27,754 nt of DNA from S5-A14a sp022766365 (GTDB lineage: Bacteria > Bacillota > Clostridia > Peptostreptococcales > Anaerovoracaceae): NCBI GenBank assembly GCA_050313295.1, contig JBNPLD010000017.1. One strand, given 5' to 3'. The notes beneath the pieces are model-generated. The model had not been told where the DNA came from, did no database searches, and saw only the letters and a program-made list of their open reading frames with translations. Shown here one piece after another: positions 16,298 through 23,395 of this stretch; position 1 is the stretch's first letter; each line of letters begins with the position of its first letter. The position numbers were made by a program, and so were the translations under genes.

Positions 16298-17782
16298 ATG
16301 TCAGAAATTATGGATAGGCTCGTTAGCCTTTACCTATATAAATTTATAGCAATTTGTATTGGTATTTTTACACTTGTTTTCCTTTTTAAGATTCTTTATA
16401 TCAGGCTAACAGGAAAGGAAAGTATAGGCGAAAGTACTAGCGAAAAAATATCAAAGAGTATTAAATCAAGTGGTCTTATCCTCGAGAAACAGAAAAATAT
16501 CTCAGGCTTTATTTTTGGGAGGAAAAATGGCAAACAGGTTATACTGAGAAATGATGAAGAAGGTCATATAGCAATTTTTGGTGGTACAGGTTCCGGAAAG
16601 ACTTCCGCCGTTGTTATACCCACCTTGAGAAACTGGAATGCTCCTTTTTTTGCTATAGATATTTCAGGAGATATAACAAGAAATGTTGATGTACCAAAAG
16701 AAAGCAAGATAATGCTGGTTCCTGAAGACTATAAAAAGGGTTCTTTATATAATATTTTTTACAAAGTGGATAAAGAGGAAGATGAACATAGGAAAAGAAA
16801 TATCCTGGAAAATCTTGTTTATCTTATGATTGAAATTCCAGAAAAGGCTGCCGATGCTCAAATATATTTTCTAACTACAGCCAGAAAGATATTTTTTGCT
16901 TCAATGCTTGCATTTTATAATATTGGAATGGGGTTTACCGATATTTGTAAAACGATATATTTTAACGACCTTAAAACTTTAATAACGCTTATCGAGGCAA
17001 CAGAAAATGAACTTGCGATAGGGTATATTAAGCCACTCTATAAAGAGAACGAAAAAAATGTTGCCGGAGCTAAGAATCAGTTAAACGATAAGATAAAACT
17101 TTTTGCTGATGATATTAATATGCAGATGATGATTAAAAGGACAAGTCTTATAAAGAAAAATATTTTTTCCTCAAGAGATATAGAGGATAAAAAGGTGTTT
17201 CTTAATATATCTGATAAAATGCAGGAATACTACACTCCATTTATACATATCGTCACAGCACAGCTTCTTGAGTATATAAGCGGTAGAATGTATGACAAAA
17301 ATTTTGATAGCAGAATCCTTATAGTGCTTGATGAATTTGCCAGCATCGGATATTTAAATGTTTTATCTCCGTTTAGAAAGTTTAGAAAAAACGGTGCAAA
17401 TCTTTGCATTTTAACGCAGTCACTTATTGATATAGACCTTGTATATAGTCAAAATGAAAGAAAGGCAATACTTGATAACTGTAAATATATAGTGGTGTTA
17501 GAGGCTAAAGATAATGGCACAAGGGAATACTTTTCAAATCTTGTTGGAAAAGAAAATATGGAGCAAAAGAGTACTTCTCAAAGCAAACATGGAACAAGCA
17601 CAAATACAAGCCTTCAAAGAAAATATATTATCGAGCCTGAATACTGGAAAAATCTAAAAGGCAATCTTGTTGTTATTCACTCAAAAGGTTATTTAGTATT
17701 AAAGAAGAATTTTTATTATAAGGATTACAGCAGTCTATTTGATAAGGCACGTAAATTCATTGAGAAAAACAGTATAAAATAA
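16298..17782 (+). CDS. virD4: VirD4/TraG-family coupling ATPase
   Basis: A 494-residue type IV coupling protein. It has an N-terminal membrane helix (about 11-33), a Walker A motif GGTGSGKT (95-102) followed by SAVVIPTLRNW and FFAIDISGDI, and a Walker B region ILIVLDEFASIGYL (Asp345, Glu346) followed by ILTQS. It would dock the relaxase-DNA complex at the channel and drive export. The length is typical of compact Gram-positive VirD4 proteins without a large all-alpha domain. The ribosome site aggaaagg lies just upstream. It is the last gene of the long operon and is followed by a hairpin terminator. Confidence 0.93.
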   Translation: MSEIMDRLVSLYLYKFIAICIGIFTLVFLFKILYIRLTGKESIGESTSEKISKSIKSSGLILEKQKNISGFIFGRKNGKQVILRNDEEGHIAIFGGTGSGKTSAVVIPTLRNWNAPFFAIDISGDITRNVDVPKESKIMLVPEDYKKGSLYNIFYKVDKEEDEHRKRNILENLVYLMIEIPEKAADAQIYFLTTARKIFFASMLAFYNIGMGFTDICKTIYFNDLKTLITLIEATENELAIGYIKPLYKENEKNVAGAKNQLNDKIKLFADDINMQMMIKRTSLIKKNIFSSRDIEDKKVFLNISDKMQEYYTPFIHIVTAQLLEYISGRMYDKNFDSRILIVLDEFASIGYLNVLSPFRKFRKNGANLCILTQSLIDIDLVYSQNERKAILDNCKYIVVLEAKDNGTREYFSNLVGKENMEQKSTSQSKHGTSTNTSLQRKYIIEPEYWKNLKGNLVVIHSKGYLVLKKNFYYKDYSSLFDKARKFIEKNSIK

Positions 17783-17798
17783 TAGGTATAAATATATG

Positions 17799-17849
17799 GC
17801 AAGGCTTTAAAAAATTGCTTAAATCGAAAATTAGAGCCTTGCTTTTTTA
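17799..17849 (+). terminator. Terminator after virD4, carrying the 21-nt motif in its loop
   Basis: GCAAGGCT (17799-17806) pairs with AGCCTTGC (17835-17842), followed by TTTTTT. The long loop contains the 21-nt motif also found at 6838-6858. It shares the arm CCTTGCTTTT with three other hairpins in the window and lies 16 bases after the virD4 stop. Confidence 0.75.
17817..17837 (+). repeat. 21-nt intergenic motif, copy B
   Basis: Identical over 21 nt to 6838-6858, with centre TAAATCGAAAATTAG. Here it lies in the loop and descending arm of the post-virD4 terminator, while in copy A different flanks build a non-terminating hairpin. The match of the loop with changed arms suggests selection or shared descent. 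Confidence 0.6.
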
Positions 17850-17973
17850 ATAACTCTAAGGATTAGTAATAAATCTATAAATTGTTTGGATTTTGCAAAG
17901 TGATTTACCTTTTGTTTATCCTGATGAGAGCTTACAGGTCAATTTATATGAGGTAAAATCCGAACATTATTTT
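17850..17973 (+). other. Non-coding leader-like segment with competing stems
   Basis: No credible ORF is seen. The strand AGGTAAAATCC (17951-17961) can pair either with GGATTTT (17888-17894) or with TTTACCT (17904-17910). A CCTG/CAGG stem (17920-17923, 17935-17938) lies inside. A terminator-like hairpin follows. Mutually exclusive pairing before a terminator is the layout of an attenuator, but no known riboswitch class is recognised. Confidence 0.4.
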
Positions 17974-18001
17974 AAAGCAGGGTAACTAACCTTGCTTTTT
18001 T
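17974..18001 (+). terminator. Hairpin terminator or attenuator before the DUF3991-TOPRIM gene
   Basis: AAAGCAGGGT, loop AACTA, ACCTTGCTTT forms a 10-bp stem with one G-T pair, followed by more Ts. It ends about 10 bases before the ribosome site of the gene at 18026. This is the third member of the CCTTGCTTTT hairpin set and is placed directly before a ribosome site, like the one at 6907. Confidence 0.65.
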
Positions 18002-18025
18002 AGTAGAGTAGAAAGGAAAGAGAAA

Positions 18026-19570
18026 ATGGAAAATAAAAAGATTAAGTATATAGATCCAGAGCTTGTGAAAATTGCAAATAGCCAAGATGTTTTTGACATC
18101 TTAAAAAGAACTGGAGAGCCACTTAAGAAAGTTGGCAGGGAATATAGGCATAGAGAGCATGACAGCTTAGTTGTTACACCAGAAAAGGGTTTTTATTGGT
18201 TTTCTAAAAATTACGGTTCTAAAAGCCCGATAAACTATTTTGAGAAAGTGCATGAGCTTGACTTCATAAGTGCAGCGACCAAAGTTTTAGAAGCTATGAA
18301 TTATGACTTTTCAATGCAGAATATAGTTATAGAAAAAGAAGAAGTTAGTAATCCTTTGTATATTTCAAATGATTTTATTCTTCCGGAAAGAGCGGATGAT
18401 AACAAAAGAGCATTTGCATATCTTGTAAAGACTAGACATATTGATAAAGACCTTGTATCTTTGATGATGAAAAAAGGCATCATTTATCAGAGCAAAAAGT
18501 ATAACAATTTAGTATTTCTTGGAAAAGACTATGAGGGGAATATTGCAAGTGCATTCACAAGAACAACTCTAACAAAAACGGAAAAAGCCAGCTGGACAAG
18601 AGGGGATGCAAGAGGGAGTAAGAAAGAATTTAGATTTAGGATAGAAAACAGGACTAATAAAACCGTTAATATCTTTGAAAGTGAAATTGATATGCTATCC
18701 TATTTGTCTATGCAGGATAAATACGCAAGAAATGAAAACTATGTATCACTTGGTGGTGTTACGGATAAAGCTATACTAAAATTCCTTGAAAACAGAACTG
18801 ATATTGAGGAAATAAATATATGTACAGATAATGATGAGGCAGGGCATAGATTTGCAAGTGAGATTTCACAAAAGCTAGGGAAAAATTATCATATTACAAG
18901 AGAAGTGCCGATAGGAAAAGACTTTAATGAAGACCTTGTAAATGGCTTAAAGTATTCCAGAAATAGAATTGAGATGCTGATATTTGATACAGACACTTTA
19001 AACCTCTCAAGAAAAGAAAAAATAGAATATATAAATAAGTTGTTTAGTGAGAAGTATCAAGGCATGGAAGTTAATCTTACTTATCCTAGCAATTTAATCG
19101 ATGAGGGGCTTGATAGTAAAGCAAGTATAAATTATTTAACCAAGAAACATTTTATACATCAAGATAAAATAGAAAAACACAGCACTTACAAAAAGAAACT
19201 AAGTATTGGCATTGATGAAGACCTAATCGAAGTATTAGAAAAGAGCAAATATACTTATTCTAAAGCAGAAGAAAAAAGAGATCAAAATACCATACATAAA
19301 AGTACTTATGCATGGCACTACTTTAACAAAGAATATATTATAGATGATAAGCTATACAACATGATAATTGACGTTAGAGAAAGTGTCGAGCATAAGACAT
19401 ATATACATAAGATAAGACTGGAAGATAAGAAATTTACCTTTGAGCATGAAAAAATGGTAACCCCCACGGGTGATCTTATGACCACCTCAAAGTATGGCGG
19501 GTTACCATTTGATGTAACTGATGATAACACAAAAGAGGTAGTTAATCAAGAGGAAGATATAGAGCTTTAA
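18026..19570 (+). CDS. DUF3991-TOPRIM primase-like protein with polyvalent C-terminal domain
   Basis: A 514-residue protein. Residues about 1-95 (FDILKRTGEPLKKVGREYRH through SPINYFEKV) resemble the DUF3991/CHC2-derived N-terminal domain, with no zinc cysteines. Residues about 210-300 are a TOPRIM domain with FESEID (Glu218) and CTDNDEAG (Asp268, Asp270), the acidic triad expected for primase or nuclease-type TOPRIM proteins. The C-terminal part (about 425-490: WHYFNKEYIIDDKLYNM, YIHKIRLEDK) resembles domains seen in large polyvalent proteins of mobile elements. Such proteins may prime or process transferred ssDNA in the recipient; the activity is not shown here. gaaaggaaag is the ribosome site. 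The next gene is 29 bases downstream. Confidence 0.75.
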   Translation: MENKKIKYIDPELVKIANSQDVFDILKRTGEPLKKVGREYRHREHDSLVVTPEKGFYWFSKNYGSKSPINYFEKVHELDFISAATKVLEAMNYDFSMQNIVIEKEEVSNPLYISNDFILPERADDNKRAFAYLVKTRHIDKDLVSLMMKKGIIYQSKKYNNLVFLGKDYEGNIASAFTRTTLTKTEKASWTRGDARGSKKEFRFRIENRTNKTVNIFESEIDMLSYLSMQDKYARNENYVSLGGVTDKAILKFLENRTDIEEINICTDNDEAGHRFASEISQKLGKNYHITREVPIGKDFNEDLVNGLKYSRNRIEMLIFDTDTLNLSRKEKIEYINKLFSEKYQGMEVNLTYPSNLIDEGLDSKASINYLTKKHFIHQDKIEKHSTYKKKLSIGIDEDLIEVLEKSKYTYSKAEEKRDQNTIHKSTYAWHYFNKEYIIDDKLYNMIIDVRESVEHKTYIHKIRLEDKKFTFEHEKMVTPTGDLMTTSKYGGLPFDVTDDNTKEVVNQEEDIEL

Positions 19571-19599
19571 ATAATATTTTTTATAAGGAGCCAGGCAGT

Positions 19600-19941
19600 A
19601 TGATGAGTAAGACAGATAAAGAACTGAAATATTATTTAGATTGTGGATTTTCAGGTAAGCAGTTAGAAGAAATTAAGAAAGGCATTGAAAGCGGAATCGA
19701 TATAGGAATTTATACAAAGAAAGGCTTTGGTGCTAAGGCTATGTACTACATTAGAAAAAGTCTTGAAAAAGAGCTTGATATAAAGCCTTATGCAAGTACA
19801 AGTTATAGCTGGAAACAAATTCAGCAGATTGTATTTGGACTTGAAAAAAATCTTGATGTAACCTTTTACGCAAGTCATAAAATTTCATGGGAAAAAATGA
19901 GGGAAATTAGACTTCAGCTAGAGAAAGAATGTAATGTGTAA
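19600..19941 (+). CDS. Small protein of four 26-residue repeats
   Basis: A 113-residue protein built almost wholly from four repeats starting at about residues 19, 45, 71 and 97. Each has the pattern x-K-[QM]-x-x-I-[RK]-x-x-[LI]-E-x-x-[LI]-D-[IV]-x-x-[YF]; the last stops at KECNV. Similar repeats occur in proteins of Clostridial conjugative elements, often as part of longer polyvalent proteins, so this may be a free-standing or trimmed version. The ribosome site AAGGAG is 9 bases before ATG 19600; an ATG at 19603 is an alternative. It is cotranscribed with the TOPRIM gene. Function is unknown; a helical protein- or nucleic-acid-binding surface is a guess. Confidence 0.65.
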   Translation: MMSKTDKELKYYLDCGFSGKQLEEIKKGIESGIDIGIYTKKGFGAKAMYYIRKSLEKELDIKPYASTSYSWKQIQQIVFGLEKNLDVTFYASHKISWEKMREIRLQLEKECNV

Positions 19942-19985
19942 CATACGGCTGTAACAGTTGTAATTCCAACATGGAACAGATATTG

Positions 19986-20024
19986 GCAAGGTGAAAAATA
20001 TTGCTTTTTTGCCTTGCTTTTTTT
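19986..20024 (+). terminator. Terminator after the repeat-protein gene
   Basis: GCAAGG (19986-19991) pairs with CCTTGC (20012-20017), followed by TTTTTTT; GGCAA/TTGCC offers an alternative register. It is the fourth hairpin with the CCTTGCTTTT arm, 45 bases after the stop of the preceding gene. Confidence 0.65.
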
Positions 20025-20295
20025 ATTTTTTTGTCTTAAAATTTATATAAATAAAGTAATTGAATTTATTCGATTTTGTACCTTGAAAATTAAATAGACT
20101 ACGATAGGACGTTTAATTATTTGTGGAGCGAAAAGGAGTTTACGCAAAGAGTCATCTGACAAATTTTGTTAAAATGAATACTACTATTTTGGTAAGGAAA
20201 AAAGATGAGGAGCGATAAATAAATTTCTTAAAGTAAAGAGGTGGAATACTTTATAAGCCATGAAGCAAATAATGATAATGATACTTCTATAAGTT

Positions 20296-20307
20296 TGAGC
20301 CGGCTCA
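20296..20307. repeat. 12-bp perfect palindrome TGAGCCGGCTCA
   Basis: A GC-rich perfect dyad in a strongly AT-rich gene-free stretch. It could be an operator for a dimeric regulator or part of a transfer or recombination site. No partner copy is seen elsewhere in the window. Confidence 0.5.
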
Positions 20308-20338
20308 TCTAGAAAAGGGGCGGTGGTTAAAATCCAAT

Positions 20339-20355
20339 GTGCTTTTCCAAAGCAC
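20339..20355 (+). repeat. Perfect 7-bp hairpin GTGCTTT-TCC-AAAGCAC
   Basis: A compact stem with a 3-nt loop and no T-run after it, so it is not an intrinsic terminator. It lies 31 bases after the TGAGCCGGCTCA palindrome and 49 bases before the IS30 left repeat. Short hairpins of this kind are common near transfer origins, but no nick consensus can be assigned. Confidence 0.45.
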
Positions 20356-20404
20356 CTATCAATGTCATAGAAAACTTTTGACCTGGTAATGTTATGTTTA
20401 ATTA

Positions 20405-20437
20405 TTAAAAATTTCAATTAGAATGTATAAAATTATA
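20405..20437 (+). repeat. IS30 left terminal inverted repeat
   Basis: TTAAAAATTTCAATTAG and the next 16 bases match the reverse complement of 21615-21647 with about four mismatches. Similarity stops beyond this point on the outer side, which sets the element boundary. Confidence 0.8.
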
Positions 20438-20446
20438 CCTATATTA

Positions 20447-20475
20447 TGGACAATCTATACAAAATCATATATAAC
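20447..20475 (+). promoter_or_regulatory. Promoter of the IS30 transposase
   Basis: TGGACA (-35), a 17-bp spacer and TATAAC (-10) give one mismatch to consensus in each box. The -10 is about 30 bases before the transposase ATG and lies inside the element, so the IS carries its own promoter. Confidence 0.6.
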
Positions 20476-20504
20476 GTATGTGAGGATTTGTAGCAGGAGA
20501 TAAT

Positions 20505-21572
20505 ATGGGTAAGAAATTTTCACATTTAAATTATCAGAAGCGAAGGATACTTAGTAGAATGATAAAACAAGGTTTTCATAAGCAAGATATTGCGGATGCA
20601 CTAGGTATATCACAATCTACTGTTTATAGGGAATTAGAACGTGGACTGTGTGATATTACAAAGACGGATTTATCTGTTGTACGAGAATATAGCCCTGATT
20701 TAGCGGAGTGTAAATACCAAGAGCATTTAAGAGCCAAAGGTAAAAAAGCCAAGGTTGAAAAAGATGATATGCTGAACAAATATTTGTCGTATATGATTCT
20801 TTACCAGCATTTTTCTCCAACAGCTATTATATATGATATGAGAGCTAATAATCTTCGATTTGACGAAGAAATAAAGGCTTGCAATACTATTTATAACGCA
20901 GTTAAAAAAGGGCTTATAAAAGGTGTATCAGAGAAAAACCTATACTATCAAGGCAAGAGAAAAAAAGTTAAGAAAAAGCAGGATAGAACTCATAAAAAGA
21001 CGGTTGCTGGAACCAGCATTGAGCTTAGAGACCCGGAGATTCTAAAAAGGGAAGAATTTGGACATTGGGAAATGGATTCTGTTATAGGTCAGCAGACTAA
21101 TAAAAAAACTTTACTTGTGCTTACCGAAAGAAAAACAAGATATGAAGTTATTTTGATGACGAAAAACCACAATGCTGATGAAACACGTAAAGCCTTAAAT
21201 AGGGTGGAGAAAAAATATAAGTCGGGTTGTTTTAGTGTCTTTAAAACTATTACAGTCGATAATGGAAGTGAATTTGCAGATAGTAAAGCAATGGAAAAAG
21301 CGTTGTATAGGGTGGGAAACAGAACAAAGGTTTACTATTGTCATCCTAATTCTCCACATGAGAGGGGTAGTAATGAAAACTGTAATCTCCTAGTTAGAAG
21401 ATTTTTCCCTAAAGGCTCTGATTTTGATTCAACATTAAATAAAGCTAAAGTAAAGGAAGCTGAAGATTGGATAAACACATACCCTAGGAGCTTACATAAT
21501 GGCAAATGCTCAGAAGAGCTTTTTATAGAGGAGCTTCGTAAAATAGGAATAGATTTTTATAAGTTGGAATAA
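20505..21572 (+). CDS. IS30-family DDE transposase
   Basis: A 355-residue protein. The N-terminal helix-turn-helix (about 20-45, IADALGISQSTVYRELERG) binds the terminal repeats. The DDE core has Asp191 (FGHWEMDSVIG), Asp252 (ITVDNGSEF) and Glu286 (PHERGSNEN). The 33-residue spacing between the second Asp and the Glu is the IS30 hallmark. Glu291 is a nearby second glutamate. The length is normal, all catalytic residues are present and no frameshift is seen, so the enzyme may be active. The start has caggaga about 8 bases upstream. Codon use is AT-rich, like the ICE side. Confidence 0.95.
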   Translation: MGKKFSHLNYQKRRILSRMIKQGFHKQDIADALGISQSTVYRELERGLCDITKTDLSVVREYSPDLAECKYQEHLRAKGKKAKVEKDDMLNKYLSYMILYQHFSPTAIIYDMRANNLRFDEEIKACNTIYNAVKKGLIKGVSEKNLYYQGKRKKVKKKQDRTHKKTVAGTSIELRDPEILKREEFGHWEMDSVIGQQTNKKTLLVLTERKTRYEVILMTKNHNADETRKALNRVEKKYKSGCFSVFKTITVDNGSEFADSKAMEKALYRVGNRTKVYYCHPNSPHERGSNENCNLLVRRFFPKGSDFDSTLNKAKVKEAEDWINTYPRSLHNGKCSEELFIEELRKIGIDFYKLE

Positions 21573-21614
21573 TTGCCTAAACAATTGCCCAGAATAATTG
21601 TCCTTTTCAAATAA

Positions 21615-21647
21615 TATAATTTTATATATACTAATTGAAAATTTTAA
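21615..21647 (-). repeat. IS30 right terminal inverted repeat
   Basis: The reverse complement reads TTAAAATTTTCAATTAG and continues in register with the left repeat at 20405-20437. It lies 43 bases after the transposase stop. Confidence 0.8.
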
Positions 21648-21670
21648 ACCTTTGTTAATTAAGGTTTTTT
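21646..21670 (+). terminator. Terminator at the IS30 right edge
   Basis: AAACCTT, loop TGTTAATT, AAGGTTT, then TTT. The first two bases overlap the right repeat and the rest lies outside the IS, so the hairpin was created at, or predates, the junction. It would block transcription from the transposase into mgtE. Confidence 0.6.
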
Positions 21671-21870
21671 CTTGTGCCGTTAAAATTTTTATAATGGACT
21701 AAAAACGATGTACGCACTTATAATACATATATTTCGATACATACGGACATAATTTTCACTAGATATGTTACTGATGTATCGCTACTATAGAAAAAAATTA
21801 TTATTTTTTTAGAAAAATTTTCGCATTTACTATTGACATTGAAGTTTTCATGTGCAATGCACACCTTGTA

Positions 21871-21899
21871 TTGTAAACCTTTGTAAAAAATTGTATAAT
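21871..21899 (+). promoter_or_regulatory. Promoter of mgtE
   Basis: TTGTAA (-35), a 17-bp spacer and a perfect TATAAT (-10). The expected start of transcription is about 21906, leaving a leader of under 30 bases before the TTG start. That is too short for an M-box Mg2+ riboswitch. Confidence 0.65.
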
Positions 21900-21932
21900 T
21901 AATTACATACACGATAAAAGGAGGCTGAATAA

Positions 21933-23330
21933 TTGAATTACAGTAATTCTTATGATTTTGAAGAGATAAGAGAAGAAACGATGGAAAGGATTCTGGGCCT
22001 CCTGAATGATAAGAAGTATTTTAAAGCAAGAGACGAGATTTTGAAGCTGAACGCTCCTGACATTGCAGATGTTTTGGACGAAATTGAGCAGGAAGAAGGA
22101 GAGAAAGCTGTTATTTTGTTTCGGCTTCTCCCTAAAGATATAAGTGTTGACGTTTTTTCAGAGTTATCAAGCGATGATCAGATCAAGATTGTGAATATAA
22201 TTACGGACAAAGAGCTTGAGTACATAATTAAGGAGATGGATTTTGACGACAAGATCGATATACTTGAGGAATTACCTGCAAATGTTGTCGACAAAATTCT
22301 TGAAAAGACTCCAAAGAATGAGAGAAAGATGATCAACACCTTCCTCAATTATCCTGATACCAGTGCCGGCAGTCTGATGACTCCTGATTATATAAGTCTT
22401 CAGAAGGAGTGGACTGTGGCACGAGCTATGCAGCATGTCAAAGACGTAGGAATGGATGCGGAGACTATCTACACATGCTATGTTAAAGATGCAGGGAGAA
22501 AACTCATAGGGATCGTTTCTCTTTCCACACTTGTTGTCAGTGACGATAATGAGATGATTAAAGATCTAATGAGAACGGAATACGTTTATGAAAGTGTATA
22601 TGATGACCAGGAAGTGGTGGCTGCCGATTTTGTGAAGTACGGATTTCTGGCTCTGCCTATAGTGGATAATGAACACCGACTTGTAGGTATCGTTACAGTA
22701 GACGATATTCTGGATGTAATTGAAGAAGAAACAACAGAGGATTTTGAGAGGATGAACGGTGTCCTGGACTTTGACACGGTTGAGAGAGGGTATCTTGATA
22801 TCCCTGTCATCAAGCATGTTATTAACAGGCTTCCGTGGCTTGTAATCCTGATGGTTTCATATGTTGTCACAGGTTCTGTTATTGCTAAATATGAGGTGCT
22901 CATTTCCGATCAGTCAAGTCTTGTTGTATACATGCCGATGCTCATGGGTACTGCCGGAAATACAGGTTCCCAGGCTGCAACGTTAGTAATTCGTGGTATT
23001 GCTACGGGGGAGATATCAACCAAAGATGTGGTTCGAGTTTTGAGTAAAGAATTTAGGGTGGGTTTTATCATCGGAGCGGTATTGAGCATGCTCAACTTTT
23101 TTAGAATTTGGGCTCTGGAGGGTGAGCCATTTACAATCGCAGTTACGGTGTGTGCATCCATGTTTGCCATAGTTATGTTTGCGAAGGTTCTGGGAGCCAT
23201 GATTCCGCTCCTTGCGAAGCTTTGCAAAATTGACCCTGCTCTCATAGCGAATCCGGCGATTTCATCGATATCAGATACAGTAACCTGTATGACGTATTTT
23301 ACTATGGCAGCCATTTTCCTCGGAGTTTAG
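21933..23330 (+). CDS. mgtE: MgtE-family magnesium transporter
   Basis: A 465-residue protein with the complete MgtE plan: an N-terminal superhelical MgtE-N domain (about 20-130, LPKDISVDVFSELSSDDQ, ILEELPANVVDKIL), two CBS domains (about 135-260, SAGSLMTPDYISL, ALPIVDNEHRLVGIVTVDDIL) and a membrane domain (about 285-465). The pore signature MGTAGNTGSQ is at 338-347. MgtE forms a homodimeric Mg2+ channel in the plasma membrane, closed by Mg2+ binding to its cytosolic domains. The start is TTG with a strong aaaggagg 8 bases upstream. It is the first gene with the more GC-rich codon use typical of the rest of the window. Confidence 0.95.
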   Translation: MNYSNSYDFEEIREETMERILGLLNDKKYFKARDEILKLNAPDIADVLDEIEQEEGEKAVILFRLLPKDISVDVFSELSSDDQIKIVNIITDKELEYIIKEMDFDDKIDILEELPANVVDKILEKTPKNERKMINTFLNYPDTSAGSLMTPDYISLQKEWTVARAMQHVKDVGMDAETIYTCYVKDAGRKLIGIVSLSTLVVSDDNEMIKDLMRTEYVYESVYDDQEVVAADFVKYGFLALPIVDNEHRLVGIVTVDDILDVIEEETTEDFERMNGVLDFDTVERGYLDIPVIKHVINRLPWLVILMVSYVVTGSVIAKYEVLISDQSSLVVYMPMLMGTAGNTGSQAATLVIRGIATGEISTKDVVRVLSKEFRVGFIIGAVLSMLNFFRIWALEGEPFTIAVTVCASMFAIVMFAKVLGAMIPLLAKLCKIDPALIANPAISSISDTVTCMTYFTMAAIFLGV

Positions 23331-23395
23331 ATATTTAATCAGTTAAAGACAGATATTTATTATTTATTTAAGGAGTTTTACTTAGGGAGAATACT

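Larger units (their letters stand above)
1..20404 (+). mobile_element. Part of an integrative/conjugative element (T4SS modules), left end outside window
   Basis: A continuous AT-rich, one-strand gene block encodes the recognisable parts of a Gram-positive type IV secretion system: VirB2-like pilin, VirB4 ATPase, VirB6-like membrane protein, VirB1-like hydrolase and VirD4 coupling ATPase. It also encodes typical conjugative-element accessory proteins (SSB, ArdC, RadC/JAB, DUF3991-TOPRIM) and large sortase-type adhesins. The right limit is set here at the IS30 inverted repeat, after which base composition and gene content become chromosomal. No integrase, excisionase, relaxase or attachment repeat is visible, so it could be an ICE, an integrated plasmid or a decayed remnant. 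The left end is not in the window. Naming it an ICE is inference from gene content. Confidence 0.8.
19942..20404. other. Structured gene-free stretch at the right edge of the ICE-like DNA
   Basis: No convincing gene is seen. It contains a terminator (19986-20024), an AT-rich run, a segment ACCTTGAAAAT (20080-20090) also present at 6826-6836, a perfect 12-bp palindrome (20296-20307) and a 7-bp hairpin (20339-20355). A 14-codon ORF (20174-20218, MNTTILVRKKDEER) has no ribosome site. A possible promoter TTGACC-17-ATTATT (20378-20406) runs into the IS. The stretch could be a transfer origin, or the leader of excision genes that have been removed; neither is proven. Confidence 0.5.
20405..21647 (+). 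mobile_element. IS30-family insertion sequence
   Basis: An element of about 1243 bp is bounded by inverted repeats 20405-20437 and 21615-21647 and contains one complete IS30-type transposase gene with its own promoter. The repeats match at about 29 of 33 positions. No clear target duplication is visible: the flanks are ATTA on the left and ACCT on the right, so one side may have been lost by deletion. The element sits exactly between ICE-like and chromosome-like DNA. Confidence 0.85.

Noticed and set aside
17918..17965. CTGATGAG resembling a hammerhead ribozyme core
   Set aside because: The required GAAA strand after a stem II and a proper cleavage-site stem are missing; CCTG/CAGG explains the sequence better.
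20080..20110. ACCTTGAAAATTAAATAG resembles the spacer just upstream of 23S rRNA in Firmicutes
   Set aside because: No rRNA sequence follows, and a similar ACCTTGAAAAT occurs at 6826, so it is treated as an element-specific repeat fragment.
20174..20218. 14-codon ORF MNTTILVRKKDEER
   Set aside because: No ribosome site and very short; kept only as a note in the gene-free stretch, as it could be a relic of a longer gene.
21650..21932. M-box Mg2+ riboswitch ahead of mgtE
   Set aside because: The promoter lies too close to the start codon, leaving a leader of under 30 bases.
22910..23314. Long minus-strand open frame inside mgtE
   Set aside because: It is a shadow of the mgtE codons, with no ribosome site or recognisable protein.
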